DNA from: an uncultured Acidobacteriia bacterium | GTDB lineage: Bacteria; Acidobacteriota; Terriglobia; Bryobacterales; Bryobacteraceae | NCBI GenBank assembly: GCA_903923395.1 | Contig: CAIXXM010000057.1 | Span: 1 to 64,000 of the forward strand | Direction of reading: 5' to 3' | DNA length: 64,000 nucleotides | Shown: positions 35,764 through 44,860 of the stretch, one piece after another | How the letters are laid out: each line of letters begins with the position of its first letter | How positions within the stretch are numbered: position 1 is the first letter of the stretch | The notes under the pieces: generated by a model | What the model was told of the DNA's origin: nothing | The model's database searches: none | Seen by the model: only the letters and a program-made list of their open reading frames with translations | Translations under genes and position numbers: made by a program

Positions 35764-38055
35764 ATGAACGATGCCGCGCTGCTCGACCACATCGCAAAGC
35801 AGCCCAAGGGCCGGACCAGCCTCAAACACCTCTTCAAAGAACTCCGGGTCAAAGGGGATGAGCGCCAGGCCGTGGAAGAAGCGCTGGAGCGACTCACGGA
35901 AACCGGCGACATCATCGCTCTCCGCAATGGTCACTTTGAAGCCACCGCCGCCAGCCGGGAATTCGTGGTTGGCCGCGTCACGCTTCATCGCGATGGCTAC
36001 GGCTTTCTGGTTCCTGACCGTCCTGTTCCCGGCATGAAAGGCGATGTCTTTCTCGGACGGGATTCCATCCGTGGTGCCATGCATGGCGACCGCGCCATCG
36101 CCCGCATCATCTTCTTCACGGGGCGTGACGGCCGCGCGGAAGGCGAGATCTTCCGCATCCTGCGCCGCGCGCATCCCACGGTCGTCGGTGAATTCCGCAT
36201 CACGCGCAGAGGTTTCCGCGTCGTCCCCTTTGATGAACGCATGCGCGACTGGGTCGAAATCCCGGAAGAGTTCGCCATTCCCCCGGCAACCGCGCAACAC
36301 GACCGCATCGGAACCAGCGCGATTGAGATCCATGACCCGCAGGATCTTGACGGCATGATCGTCAACGCCGAAGTGCTCGATTATGGGGACGACGGCGAGG
36401 GTCCTGTGGGCCGGGTCATCGAAGTGCTCGGGCATCCAGACGACTTCGGGATCGATGTCGAAATCATCATCCGCAAATTCCACATTCCGCACCGCTTCCC
36501 GGACGATGTAATCGCGCAGGCAAAAGCGGTACCCGGCTCCATCTCAGACGAGGAATTGCAGGACCGCCGCGACTTCCGCGGCCTGCCCATCGTCACCATC
36601 GACGGCGAAACAGCCCGGGACTTCGACGACGCCGTTCTGGTAGACCGGCTTCCGAACGGCCACTACGCACTGCAAGTCCACATCGCCGACGTCAGTCATT
36701 ACATCCAGCCCGGCACACCCATCGACAAAGAAGCGCGGCTGCGCGGCACCAGCGTCTACTTTCCTGACCGCGCCGTACCCATGCTGCCTTTTGAACTCTC
36801 GACCGATATCTGTTCTCTGAAACCGCAGGTCGACCGGTTGGTGGTCTCCGCCCTCATCGAATTCGACCGCCAGGGTGACCCTGTCCAATACGAATTCTGC
36901 CGTGGCGTCATCCGCAGTGCCGAACGGATGACTTACACGAACGTGCATAAGATCCTGGAGGGCGACGCCGAACAAAGGGAGCGTTACGCGCCTCTGGTGG
37001 AACGCTTCGAATTGATGCAGGAACTGGCCCAAATCCTAACCCGGAAGCGCTACCGGCGCGGCTCCATTGATTTTGATTTGCCCGAACCAGTGATTGAGTT
37101 CGACGCCGAAGGGGCCATGACCGGCGTTTCCCGCGGCCCGCGCACCATGGCCAACCGCATCATTGAAGAGTTCATGCTGGCGGCGAATGAAGCCGTGGCC
37201 AGCCATCTCGATGCCACGGGGCATGCCTCGGTCTACCGCATCCACGAGCAGCCCGACCCCAAGCGCGTGCTTGAATTCGAAGATGTAGCGGCGCAATTCG
37301 GTTATTCGCTCGGCGAAGGTCCTGTGCCCGTCATCAAGCACCGCGTGAAAGAACGCAAGGCGCACGGGCGCGTGGAATACAAAGAAATCATCACGCCGGG
37401 GGAAATGAAGATTGCCTCGAAGGGCTATCAGAAACTGGTGGCGAAGATCGAAGGCAAGCCGGAAGAACGCATCCTCAGCTATCTCATGCTGCGGTCGCTG
37501 AAACAGGCCCGCTACAGCGAACGCAACACCGGCCACTTTGCGCTCGCAGCCACCCACTATACCCACTTCACGTCGCCCATCCGCCGCTATCCTGACCTCA
37601 TCATCCACCGGCTGCTGACCGCCTCTCTTGCCGGTAAGACTTACTCGACGGAGACGGAACTGAAGATGATCTCCGAAGAGTGTTCCACCACGGAACGCAT
37701 TGCCGCGGAAGCCGAACGTGAACTCGTGGAATGGAAGAAAGCCAAGTTCATGGAGGAACGCGTGGGTGAGCGTTTCGAAGGCATGATCATCAGCACCGCG
37801 AAGTACGGCATGTTTGTAGAATTGGCTGACCTGTTCGTGGAAGGCCTGGTGCCCATTGATACGTTGCCTGACGATCAATACATGTATCAGGAGAAGGTGC
37901 GTAAGATCGTCGGCCACAGGACCAAGCGCGAATTCTCCATCGGTGACCGCATCGAAGTTACGCTGGACCGCGTGGACCCCATCGAGCGCAAGCTGCAATT
38001 CTCCCTGTGGGAGCCGCGCCAACCGGGCAAGAAGAAGAATAAGTACCGGCAATGA
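35764..38055 (+). CDS. rnr: Ribonuclease R
   Basis: 763 residues from the ATG at 35764. Cold-shock domains come first (VGRVTLHRDGYGFLVPDRPV). The RNB catalytic domain starts near residue 260, with ETARDFDDAVLVDRL carrying the Mg-binding aspartates and HIADVSHYIQPGTPIDKEA. An S1 domain follows from about residue 670 (GERFEGMIISTAKYGMFVEL). It is a 3'-5' exoribonuclease able to degrade structured RNA and needed for rRNA quality control. The short divergent gap to the DsbA-like gene (35687-35763) must carry both promoters. Confidence 0.96.
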   Translation: MNDAALLDHIAKQPKGRTSLKHLFKELRVKGDERQAVEEALERLTETGDIIALRNGHFEATAASREFVVGRVTLHRDGYGFLVPDRPVPGMKGDVFLGRDSIRGAMHGDRAIARIIFFTGRDGRAEGEIFRILRRAHPTVVGEFRITRRGFRVVPFDERMRDWVEIPEEFAIPPATAQHDRIGTSAIEIHDPQDLDGMIVNAEVLDYGDDGEGPVGRVIEVLGHPDDFGIDVEIIIRKFHIPHRFPDDVIAQAKAVPGSISDEELQDRRDFRGLPIVTIDGETARDFDDAVLVDRLPNGHYALQVHIADVSHYIQPGTPIDKEARLRGTSVYFPDRAVPMLPFELSTDICSLKPQVDRLVVSALIEFDRQGDPVQYEFCRGVIRSAERMTYTNVHKILEGDAEQRERYAPLVERFELMQELAQILTRKRYRRGSIDFDLPEPVIEFDAEGAMTGVSRGPRTMANRIIEEFMLAANEAVASHLDATGHASVYRIHEQPDPKRVLEFEDVAAQFGYSLGEGPVPVIKHRVKERKAHGRVEYKEIITPGEMKIASKGYQKLVAKIEGKPEERILSYLMLRSLKQARYSERNTGHFALAATHYTHFTSPIRRYPDLIIHRLLTASLAGKTYSTETELKMISEECSTTERIAAEAERELVEWKKAKFMEERVGERFEGMIISTAKYGMFVELADLFVEGLVPIDTLPDDQYMYQEKVRKIVGHRTKREFSIGDRIEVTLDRVDPIERKLQFSLWEPRQPGKKKNKYRQ

Positions 38056-38411
38056 AGCAACTGGAGCGGCGCATCCTGCGGGAGGATTCGAAACCCAATG
38101 ACGTCCGCGATGCGGCTTTCCGTCGCGTCATCCGGTCGATTCCAAAGGGGAAAGTCTCGACTTATGGCGCTGTGGCAGCCGCCGCCGGTTATCCCCTGCA
38201 CCACAGGGCCGTGGCGCGCCTGCTGCGTATGTCCCCTGCCGGCAGTTTGCCCTGGCAGCGGATCTTAGGTGCAGGTGGCGAGATAAAGGTCCCGTTTGAA
38301 GGAGCCGCAGAGCAACGTTTGTTGCTCACCATGGAGGGTGTTACTTTCCACGGCCGGCGCGTGGATATGAAGAAACATGAGCACCAGTTCAAGACCTGGG
38401 AACTGGAGTGA
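38052..38411 (+). CDS. Alkyltransferase-like protein (MGMT fold, Cys replaced by Trp)
   Basis: 119 residues of the Ogt/MGMT C-terminal domain, including FRRVIRSIPKGKVSTYGAVA with the helix-turn-helix and Tyr that flips alkylguanine. Where MGMT has PCHR the protein has P67-W68-Q69-R70, so the alkyl-accepting cysteine is gone. That is the hallmark of ATL proteins, which bind O6-alkylguanine and hand the lesion to nucleotide excision repair. The start overlaps the rnr stop by four bases. Confidence 0.9.
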   Translation: MKQLERRILREDSKPNDVRDAAFRRVIRSIPKGKVSTYGAVAAAAGYPLHHRAVARLLRMSPAGSLPWQRILGAGGEIKVPFEGAAEQRLLLTMEGVTFHGRRVDMKKHEHQFKTWELE

Positions 38412-38412
38412 C

Positions 38413-39057
38413 TTATAACTTCTTGCCGCGCTTGGCGAGCAGCCATCCCAGCAAAACCACGCCACCTGCGCATGCTGCTTCCACGGCGAGGGTGATTTCA
38501 TGGGAGATATGGAAGTCCGCCAGAATCATTTCTCCGCCGACTTGCCCCAGAATCGCGGCCCCCAGATAGATGATGACCGGAAAACGGTCCATGAGCCGGG
38601 ATACGATGTCACTGGTAAAGACGACGAACGTGATACTCAGGGCCAGGCCGAAGATCAGCAGGCGCAAGTCCCCTTTGGACGCGGCCGCCACGGCCAGGAT
38701 GTTATCGAGGGACATGGTGATATCCGCCACCAGAATCAACCAAACCGCCTGCCACAAAGTGGTTGCTGTTTTTCCGGGCTGCAGATGTTCGGCCGCATCG
38801 GCAAGTAACTTCACCGCGATCCAAAGCACCATAGCTCCGCCCACCAGCCGCAGATAGGGTAAGCCAAGCAACTTCGCGGCGAAGAACGTCAAGATGATTC
38901 GCAGCAGAACGGCCACGCCGGCTCCGGCGATGATGCCCTGCCTCCGCTGCGCTGGTGGCAAGCCGCGTACAGCCATCGCGATGAGCACCGCATTGTCCCC
39001 GGCGAGCAGGACATCCACCAGCACTACTTTCAAGCCGCGCACCAGAAAATCAATCAT
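38413..39057 (-). CDS. TerC-family membrane protein (YjbE-like)
   Basis: 214 residues, about seven hydrophobic segments, with the TerC motifs LVDVLLAGDNAVLIAMA and VADITMSLDNILAVAA, each carrying acidic residues inside a membrane helix. Family members export manganese or support metal loading of exported proteins. Start overlaps the folC stop by four bases; it is the last gene of accD-folC-terC. Confidence 0.9.
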   Translation of the reverse strand: MIDFLVRGLKVVLVDVLLAGDNAVLIAMAVRGLPPAQRRQGIIAGAGVAVLLRIILTFFAAKLLGLPYLRLVGGAMVLWIAVKLLADAAEHLQPGKTATTLWQAVWLILVADITMSLDNILAVAAASKGDLRLLIFGLALSITFVVFTSDIVSRLMDRFPVIIYLGAAILGQVGGEMILADFHISHEITLAVEAACAGGVVLLGWLLAKRGKKL

Positions 39058-40304
39058 GCGAAGATCTCCAAGGCTTCCCCTGCAAGGTAAAGCGAACCGG
39101 TGATGAACGTGGTCATGGGAGTTTCCGCCGCAAGGTCCAGGGCTTCGCGAAGATTCGCCGTTACGCGGATAGACGGATGATCGAGAGTTTCCAGCAGTGC
39201 TTCCGGATGCACCGCTCTCGGCTGCTTCGGAGCAGTCAGGATGACTTCCGCCGCCAGGGGGAAAAGTGTATTGGTGACCTCTTCCACGGCTTTATCCCGC
39301 ATGGCCCCGAAGATGATCCGCACCGGGCTCGAATGAAAGAATTCCTGAATGTATGCCGCCAAAGCCCGCGCGCCCGCCGGATTGTGGGCACCATCCACAA
39401 TGACCCGCGGCGCAGACTGCAACTCCTGCAAACGCCCGGGCCACTTCGCCAGGGCAATTCCCTCCCGGATTTGCACCGGACTGAGACCGAACAGTTCCAA
39501 AGCTGTTGCCGCCGTACGCGCATTGTCCACCTGATGAGCGCCGGCCAGCGGACAAAATAGTTCCACGCCATCGAGCACAAAATGCGTGCCCCTGGCGTCC
39601 GCCCGCACCTTCTCAACGGAACGCTGCCCCGCCCGCGAAACTGGACAGCCCAGGAGTTCCGCCCTGGCCCCCAGCACCGCAAGTGCTTCCGGGCGCTGCG
39701 AAGAGAACACCGCCGGAACGCCGGTCTTGAGAATCCCCGCCTTTTCGCCCGCAATACTTTCGATACTCGACCCCAGGAATGCCTCGTGGTCAAAGTCAAC
39801 AGGCGTGATGACGGAAATCTCCGGCACCACAACATTCGTGGCGTCCAGCCTGCCGCCTAAACCGGTTTCGAGTACCACAACATCCACAGCCGCTTCGGCG
39901 AAAATCAAAAACGCCATCGCGGTGACGGTCTCAAAGAACGAAGGGTGATTGTCAATCACACCTTCCGCCAGCAATTCCTCCGCGGCGGCGTGAACGTTGT
40001 CAAAAGCTCCTGTCCAGATCTCCTCCGCAACGGGTTTGCCGTTGATCTGAATGCGCTCGGTGGGAGAGACCAAATGCGGCGAAGTATACAGGCCCGTGTG
40101 ATAGCCCGCGTGCACCAAAGCAGCCGAGATCATGGCACAGGTCGAGCCCTTGCCATTCGTCCCGGCGACGTGAATGAACTTGGTTTTGGTCTGTGGAGAG
40201 CCAAGCCAGCGAAGCAACAGCCGGATCCGCTCAAGGTCCCACTTGACCGTCTTGAGTTCCGGTCCCAGCTGAAATAGATACTGGACGGACTCAGCGAAGG
40301 TCAT
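39054..40304 (-). CDS. folC: Bifunctional folylpolyglutamate/dihydrofolate synthase
   Basis: 416 residues of the Mur-ligase family. P-loop HVAGTNGKGSTCAMI (about residues 44-58), then SPHLVSPTERIQING, VVVLETGLGGRLDATNVV, DHEAFLG and the C-terminal VDGAHNPAGARAL. It adds glutamate to folates (and may make dihydrofolate). The adjacent accD upstream is a widespread bacterial order; start overlaps the accD stop by four bases. Confidence 0.96.
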   Translation of the reverse strand: MTFAESVQYLFQLGPELKTVKWDLERIRLLLRWLGSPQTKTKFIHVAGTNGKGSTCAMISAALVHAGYHTGLYTSPHLVSPTERIQINGKPVAEEIWTGAFDNVHAAAEELLAEGVIDNHPSFFETVTAMAFLIFAEAAVDVVVLETGLGGRLDATNVVVPEISVITPVDFDHEAFLGSSIESIAGEKAGILKTGVPAVFSSQRPEALAVLGARAELLGCPVSRAGQRSVEKVRADARGTHFVLDGVELFCPLAGAHQVDNARTAATALELFGLSPVQIREGIALAKWPGRLQELQSAPRVIVDGAHNPAGARALAAYIQEFFHSSPVRIIFGAMRDKAVEEVTNTLFPLAAEVILTAPKQPRAVHPEALLETLDHPSIRVTANLREALDLAAETPMTTFITGSLYLAGEALEIFA

Positions 40305-41179
40305 GCAGCGGCGGCTTCGACCGGCCCGACAAGCAATTCAAACATGTTCGCCAGATAGGCCCGCATTTCCCCGCGCTGCACCACCGCATCCAGCATGCCG
40401 TGCTTCAGCAGGAACTCACTGCGCTGGAAGCCTTCGGGCAATTTCTGGCGGATGGTCTGTTCGATAACACGCGGCCCCGCGAAACCAATCAAGGCGCCGG
40501 GTTCGGCGATATTCAAATCGCCCAGCATCGCAAAGCTCGCTGTGACGCCGCCGGTTGTGGGATCGGTCAGCACGCTCACATACGGCACACGCGCCTCATC
40601 CAAACGCATCAAGGCTGCGGAGATTTTCGCCATCTGCATCAGGCTGACGGCCCCCTCCTGCATGCGCGCGCCACCGGAGGCGGAAACAACGATCAACGGT
40701 GCCTGATCCGCAATCGCGCGTTCCACCGCCCTCGTGATCTTTTCTCCAACCACGGCACCCATGCTGCCGCCGATGAACTTCGGCTCCATGGCGCAGATGT
40801 GTACTTTTCTACCCAGGAGCAACCCCGTACCGGAAATCAGAGCATCCCGCAACCCGGTAGCGGCCTGCATGAGTTCCAACCGCTCGGCGTAAGGCTTGCT
40901 GTCCACAAACTTCAGCGGATCAGACGACGCGAGTTCCTTGTCATGTTCCTCGTAAACCCCGTCATCGAAAAGGTACGCCAGGCGGGTTCGGGCATCAATG
41001 CGGAAGTGATAGCTGCACTTGGAGCACACGTTGAACGTCGCTTCCAAGTCTTTCTTCCAGATGATCTCCCTGCAGCCATCGCATTTGATCCACAACCCTT
41101 CGGTGCGGACCGTGCGCTCGGAGGAATCCTCTGCCGTCGGCTTCTGTTTGTCTTCGGTGCTGCGTTTGAACCAGGCCAT
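40301..41179 (-). CDS. accD: Acetyl-CoA carboxylase carboxyltransferase subunit beta
   Basis: 292 residues. The zinc ribbon near the N-terminus is C-x2-C (CDGC) and C-x2-C (CSKC) in WIKCDGCREIIWKKDLEATF. The crotonase-like core has SASGGARMQEGAVSLMQMAK, VLTDPTTGGVTASFAMLGD and FAGPRVIEQTIRQKLPEGFQ. It forms the carboxyltransferase with AccA, making malonyl-CoA. First gene of the accD-folC-terC operon. Confidence 0.97.
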   Translation of the reverse strand: MAWFKRSTEDKQKPTAEDSSERTVRTEGLWIKCDGCREIIWKKDLEATFNVCSKCSYHFRIDARTRLAYLFDDGVYEEHDKELASSDPLKFVDSKPYAERLELMQAATGLRDALISGTGLLLGRKVHICAMEPKFIGGSMGAVVGEKITRAVERAIADQAPLIVVSASGGARMQEGAVSLMQMAKISAALMRLDEARVPYVSVLTDPTTGGVTASFAMLGDLNIAEPGALIGFAGPRVIEQTIRQKLPEGFQRSEFLLKHGMLDAVVQRGEMRAYLANMFELLVGPVEAAAA

Positions 41180-41229
41180 GAGTGAGTGAAGTTCCCATTG
41201 TATCGGAACGGGCCGTACACTAACGGTTT

Positions 41230-41718
41230 ATGCCGAGTGTTGAGATTGTCCGCGCCACAGTGGAACACGTTCCCGTCATCTTTGAAATGATCCAGGGCCT
41301 TGCCGAGTATGAAAAACTCGCTCACATGGTCAGCGCCACGGAAGAGGGTCTGCGCAAAACTCTCTTTGGGGACCGCCCGGCTGCTGAAGTCCTGCTGGCG
41401 CGGGCGGATGGCGTCTGGGCTGGCTTTTGCCTTTTCTTCCAGAACTACTCGACCTTCCTCGGCAAACCCGGTCTCTATCTGGAAGATCTTTTCGTGAAGC
41501 CGGAATTCCGCGGACAAGGCATCGGCTTCGTCCTGCTGCAGGAATTGGCGAAGTCGGCTGTGGCACGGGAATGCGGCCGGGTGGAATGGTCCGTTCTGGA
41601 TTGGAACGAACCCTCCATCGAGTTCTACAAAAAGCTGGGTGCAGTGCCCATGGATGAGTGGACCACCTACCGGCTTACTGGTGAGGCGCTGCTGCGCCTG
41701 TCGAGGGTGCAGCCGTAG
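41230..41718 (+). CDS. GNAT-family N-acetyltransferase (SSAT/diamine-like)
   Basis: 162 residues with the acetyl-CoA loop VKPEFRGQGIGFVLLQELAK and the later VEWSVLDWNEPSIEFYKKLGA, an arrangement close to spermidine/spermine and thialysine acetyltransferases. Divergent from accD by 50 bases. Its last 44 bases overlap the end of the convergent cytochrome/monooxygenase gene. Confidence 0.88.
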   Translation: MPSVEIVRATVEHVPVIFEMIQGLAEYEKLAHMVSATEEGLRKTLFGDRPAAEVLLARADGVWAGFCLFFQNYSTFLGKPGLYLEDLFVKPEFRGQGIGFVLLQELAKSAVARECGRVEWSVLDWNEPSIEFYKKLGAVPMDEWTTYRLTGEALLRLSRVQP

Positions 41719-43042
41719 ACTTGGCATCGATATATTCGATCCAGCCATCCATCATTTCGCTCTCACTAGCCTCGCCCCAGCGTATGTTCCGTGTGGGGTC
41801 GGGGTTCGTGGGGTTATTCTTTGAGTTATCGAACTTGGCAGTGATTTTCAGCCGCGTTCCTTTGGGAAGATACACGGGGTCCGCCGTCCGGTAAGTAATC
41901 TGCCAGTTGAAGTTATACTCCGGCACGTATAGCACCGTAGAAGTGTGGCCATCCGGATAAGTCAACTCCATCTTCATGGACTTGCCGCGCAGATGCATAT
42001 GCGGAGTCAGGCTGGTGATCAACATATCCTTCTGGAACGTGTGGCATTCAGTGACTTCATGCTCGGTTGCACCAGCCGGAATCATGAACATGTGGTTCGA
42101 AAGATCGATCCGTCTTGCAATGGTGCGGGGCGGCTCCTTCGCGAAGATCAGCCCGACAGAAGTAATATCGGTTTCCGGCTTGCCGCTGCGGGCGTAATGG
42201 ATCGAAAAGTTGAGCTTCGAACCGGCCTTCACCAAACGCGCCGTTCCTTCGGGATAGACATCCGGTTCGCGGCCCGGCAGATAGGAGCTCAGCAAGCTGC
42301 CGAGATCCGACTTCACCGTACCGGGGAAGACGGCATTGTCATCCACCGCGCAACCATCATTGATGACGGGCGCTTCCGGCCGCACCACCAGCAAATTGTC
42401 TGACTTCACCTTGGTCCAGGCGGCGAACTCTTTCACGGGATCATGCACAGGGGCCGACTTCGGCTTGGCCACGGCATTGGGATCTGGCGGATCCACAACG
42501 AACACGTGCGCATGGTGCACCACCTTGCGGTTCCCGGGCCGCAGTTCCGCACTGATCACCCAGCGGTCTTCGGTAAAGTTTGTGGGGACCGTGATCTGGC
42601 GGTATTCATCCGAACCAGCCGGACCGTCAATCTTCACCTCAGTAATGTTGAACACTGCATCCGGCTTGCCCGCGTGCCAGCCTTCCTGGAACACAGGCAT
42701 TTTGGGCATGTCTTTCGGATTGCCTTCCGGCTTGCCACCATCCACCCAGGCCTTGACGGTTGCGACTTGCGCCGCAGAGAGGCTCGGGTCATTCGACCAT
42801 TTGCCAACATGAGGATCTGCCTTCCATGGCGGCATCTTGCGCGTCGCCACGGCTTCCTTGATCGCCGCCGCCCAGGGCTTCGCCTCCTGATACGTCATGA
42901 GGGACATCGGGGCAATGTCGTTCGAATGGTGACAGGACGCGCAATGCTTGTAGAGAATCGGTGCCACGTCATGTGAAAACGTGGGCACGGCTCCCGGGAG
43001 CATCGCAGCAAGGCAGAGTGTGAGCAAAGCAGAGCGCAGCAT
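41675..43042 (-). CDS. Exported cytochrome c / copper type II monooxygenase-like fusion
   Basis: 455 residues. After the signal peptide a cytochrome c domain carries C34-A-S-C37-H38 with the axial-Met-type region ATRKMPPWKAD. The rest resembles the ascorbate-dependent copper monooxygenases (PHM/DBM type): VVHHAHVFVVDP supplies the His pair of the first copper site, HEVTECHTFQKD and LTPHMHLRGKSMKME the second. The fusion is common in Acidobacteria and Planctomycetota. Heme could replace ascorbate as electron donor; substrate unknown. Confidence 0.85.
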   Translation of the reverse strand: MLRSALLTLCLAAMLPGAVPTFSHDVAPILYKHCASCHHSNDIAPMSLMTYQEAKPWAAAIKEAVATRKMPPWKADPHVGKWSNDPSLSAAQVATVKAWVDGGKPEGNPKDMPKMPVFQEGWHAGKPDAVFNITEVKIDGPAGSDEYRQITVPTNFTEDRWVISAELRPGNRKVVHHAHVFVVDPPDPNAVAKPKSAPVHDPVKEFAAWTKVKSDNLLVVRPEAPVINDGCAVDDNAVFPGTVKSDLGSLLSSYLPGREPDVYPEGTARLVKAGSKLNFSIHYARSGKPETDITSVGLIFAKEPPRTIARRIDLSNHMFMIPAGATEHEVTECHTFQKDMLITSLTPHMHLRGKSMKMELTYPDGHTSTVLYVPEYNFNWQITYRTADPVYLPKGTRLKITAKFDNSKNNPTNPDPTRNIRWGEASESEMMDGWIEYIDAKSTAAPSTGAAAPHQ

Positions 43043-43066
43043 ATCGCCCTGTATTATTTCAGAATT

Positions 43067-43486
43067 TCAGCGCTGGTAGGGATGGTTTCGAAGAATCGTG
43101 AAGGCGCGGTAGATCTGTTCAGCCAATACAGCCCTCGCCAGCTCGTGCGGCAGGGTCATGGGACCGAGAGACAACAGAAGATCCGCCCTGGAGCGCCAGC
43201 TTTCTGGGAGTCCGTCATGACCACCGATCAGGAAAACCAAATCGTGCCCGTGCATCTCCGCCGTACTGAAGAGTTTGGAAAATGCAGTCGAGTCCAGCAG
43301 CTTCCCGGGTGGATCCAGAGCGATCTTTCGGGCAGTGGGGTGCTTCTCCCAGGGATCAAACCGCTCCGGGCGCACTTCCGCCATAACGGAAGGCGTAAAA
43401 CGGGCGGCGCGATCCATGTAGTCCTGCGCCAAGCCATTGGCGTTGGCATCCTTGGGACGGCCAATGAAGTAGAGAAAGATCTTCAC
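43067..43486 (-). CDS. rlmH: 23S rRNA (pseudouridine-1915-N3)-methyltransferase RlmH
   Basis: 139 residues of the SPOUT-class RlmH family, with LVFLIGGHDGLPESW (SAM-binding) and the family's ending ARAVLAEQIYRAFTILRNHPY. It methylates helix 69 of 23S rRNA after subunit joining. The start overlaps the rsfS stop by four bases (rsfS-rlmH is a typical pair). Confidence 0.95.
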   Translation of the reverse strand: MKIFLYFIGRPKDANANGLAQDYMDRAARFTPSVMAEVRPERFDPWEKHPTARKIALDPPGKLLDSTAFSKLFSTAEMHGHDLVFLIGGHDGLPESWRSRADLLLSLGPMTLPHELARAVLAEQIYRAFTILRNHPYQR

Positions 43487-43863
43487 TCAGCAGGGATATC
43501 TACGGGTGTTGCCTGCTTCCAGAGCCGGTCCAGGTCATAGTAGCCGCGGCCCTTGACGGAGAAGATGTGGACAATGAAATCCGCATAATCCATCAGGATC
43601 CATTCCGCGGGGTCATAGCCCTCCACCGAAATGGGGCGTTCGCCGCGCAGTTTCATCATGCGCAGCACTTCGTCACTGATTGCCTGGTTCTGCTTTGAGT
43701 TCGAGCCGGTGCAGATGATGAAGTAATCCGTGAAAGAGGTTACCGGGCGCAGGTCCAGAACCTTGATGTCAGTACCCTGCTTTTCCTGCACTGCGCGGAC
43801 CGCCGTGAGCCAGTTGGGTTCAAGAATCTCTTCCTGCTCCAGCTCGGAATCCATCTGATCCAC
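43483..43863 (-). CDS. rsfS: Ribosomal silencing factor RsfS
   Basis: 126 residues, with KVLDLRPVTSFTDYFIICTGSNSKQNQAISDEV and WILMDYADFIVHIFSVKGRGYYDLDRLW, the defining parts of RsfS/YbeB. It binds L14 and blocks 30S-50S joining in stationary phase. The frame begins with a GTG at 43863; an ATG at 43854 is an equally good start. Confidence 0.94.
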   Translation of the reverse strand: MDQMDSELEQEEILEPNWLTAVRAVQEKQGTDIKVLDLRPVTSFTDYFIICTGSNSKQNQAISDEVLRMMKLRGERPISVEGYDPAEWILMDYADFIVHIFSVKGRGYYDLDRLWKQATPVDIPAE

Positions 43864-43928
43864 TGTCGTTTCGTTCGTTAATTCTATTGCTTCCAGAACC
43901 TTGCCTCTGTACTTATCGTACTATAAAG

Positions 43929-44825
43929 ATGGCAGTGTTCTTTCGAATCTTACTCCCCGCCGTGCTGGCCGTCTGGTGCAGCTTCGGGCAAACCACTTCT
44001 CCAACTCCACCCGCATCCACCGTTCTGGCACCAGATCCGGATGACCCAGCGGTGGTGCGCGCCCGCACCTATCTGGAACGGGTGAAGGATCTGGTTGCCA
44101 CCGGCGCATTGCCGCGCATGCGACTGCAAAAGGCTGAGGAAGATCTTCAGGATGCCCTGGATACGTCTTTACTGCGCCAAACTTTATACAGCACGGACCT
44201 CACCGTGGAACAGACTGACCGCATGATCGCCGTTGCGGAACGGATGGTCTACCGGCGGACGCGCGCACTCGATGACGTGCGGGCTCTTGTTGCCTCCGGT
44301 GTCATGTCACGCGCCGAAGCAGATGTCTCCGCCGCAGATCTCGACCGCGCCCAGAAGGAATTGCAGTGGGCCCGCGCCCGCGCACAGTTGGTGGCACAGC
44401 TTGCCGAATCCGTTCGTTTGCAGCAGAACATCGCCAACATGGAACTGCAGGTGGAACAGCACCCGGACTGGATCGTGAATGGTCTGGTGGAGAAATTCCC
44501 CGGCACCGGTTCATTCACGGCTTCGGACTTCCAAAAGGTGGAAATCGCCTTCATGGAGAAGTTCGCGAGACCCCTTCCGATCAGCGCCAATGGCGATACG
44601 GCCCTGCACCGGTCCATGGGTTTCGATCACCGCGGGCGGGTGGATGTGGCTCTGAATCCAGATCAACCGGAAGGTTCGTGGCTCCGGCAGTATCTGACGT
44701 CCCACAAACTCCCCTACTTTGCCTTCCGTGGAGCCATTGCGGGCAAGGCGACTGGCGCACATATTCACCTGGGCCCGCAGAGCACGAAATTCGCAGCCGC
44801 ACCGGAAACCGCAGCGGGGAAATAA
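43929..44825 (+). CDS. Exported coiled-coil protein with M15-like C-terminal domain
   Basis: 298 residues from the ATG at 43929, giving a signal peptide (ILLPAVLAVWCSFGQ). The middle (about 45-190) is long helical coil (RLQKAEEDLQDALDT, SAADLDRAQKELQWARAR). The C-terminal part has SMGFDHRGRVDVALNP and KATGAHIHLGPQS, whose His/Asp spacing recalls peptidase M15 zinc sites (HxxGxxxD and a late HxH). That suggests a peptidoglycan-directed role, but it is an inference; no classical EWWH motif is seen. Confidence 0.6.
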   Translation: MAVFFRILLPAVLAVWCSFGQTTSPTPPASTVLAPDPDDPAVVRARTYLERVKDLVATGALPRMRLQKAEEDLQDALDTSLLRQTLYSTDLTVEQTDRMIAVAERMVYRRTRALDDVRALVASGVMSRAEADVSAADLDRAQKELQWARARAQLVAQLAESVRLQQNIANMELQVEQHPDWIVNGLVEKFPGTGSFTASDFQKVEIAFMEKFARPLPISANGDTALHRSMGFDHRGRVDVALNPDQPEGSWLRQYLTSHKLPYFAFRGAIAGKATGAHIHLGPQSTKFAAAPETAAGK

Positions 44826-44851
44826 TCCGGCGGACACCGTTGCCCGCCGGA
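44826..44851. terminator. Bidirectional terminator candidate between convergent genes
   Basis: TCCGGCGG (44826-44833), 10-base loop, CCGCCGGA (44844-44851). It follows the stop of the coiled-coil gene directly and lies 10 bases before the stop of the convergent amidase gene. T-rich flanks are short (TTATTT on the minus-strand side). Confidence 0.55.
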
Positions 44852-44860
44852 AACCATGCA

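Noticed and set aside
37036-38052. A 338-codon minus-strand frame
   Set aside because: Antisense to the RNB and S1 parts of RNase R; low-complexity-like translation.
41230-43042. Overlap between the acetyltransferase and cytochrome/monooxygenase genes as a sign of a false gene
   Set aside because: Both proteins keep their family C-termini; a 44-base convergent overlap is acceptable.
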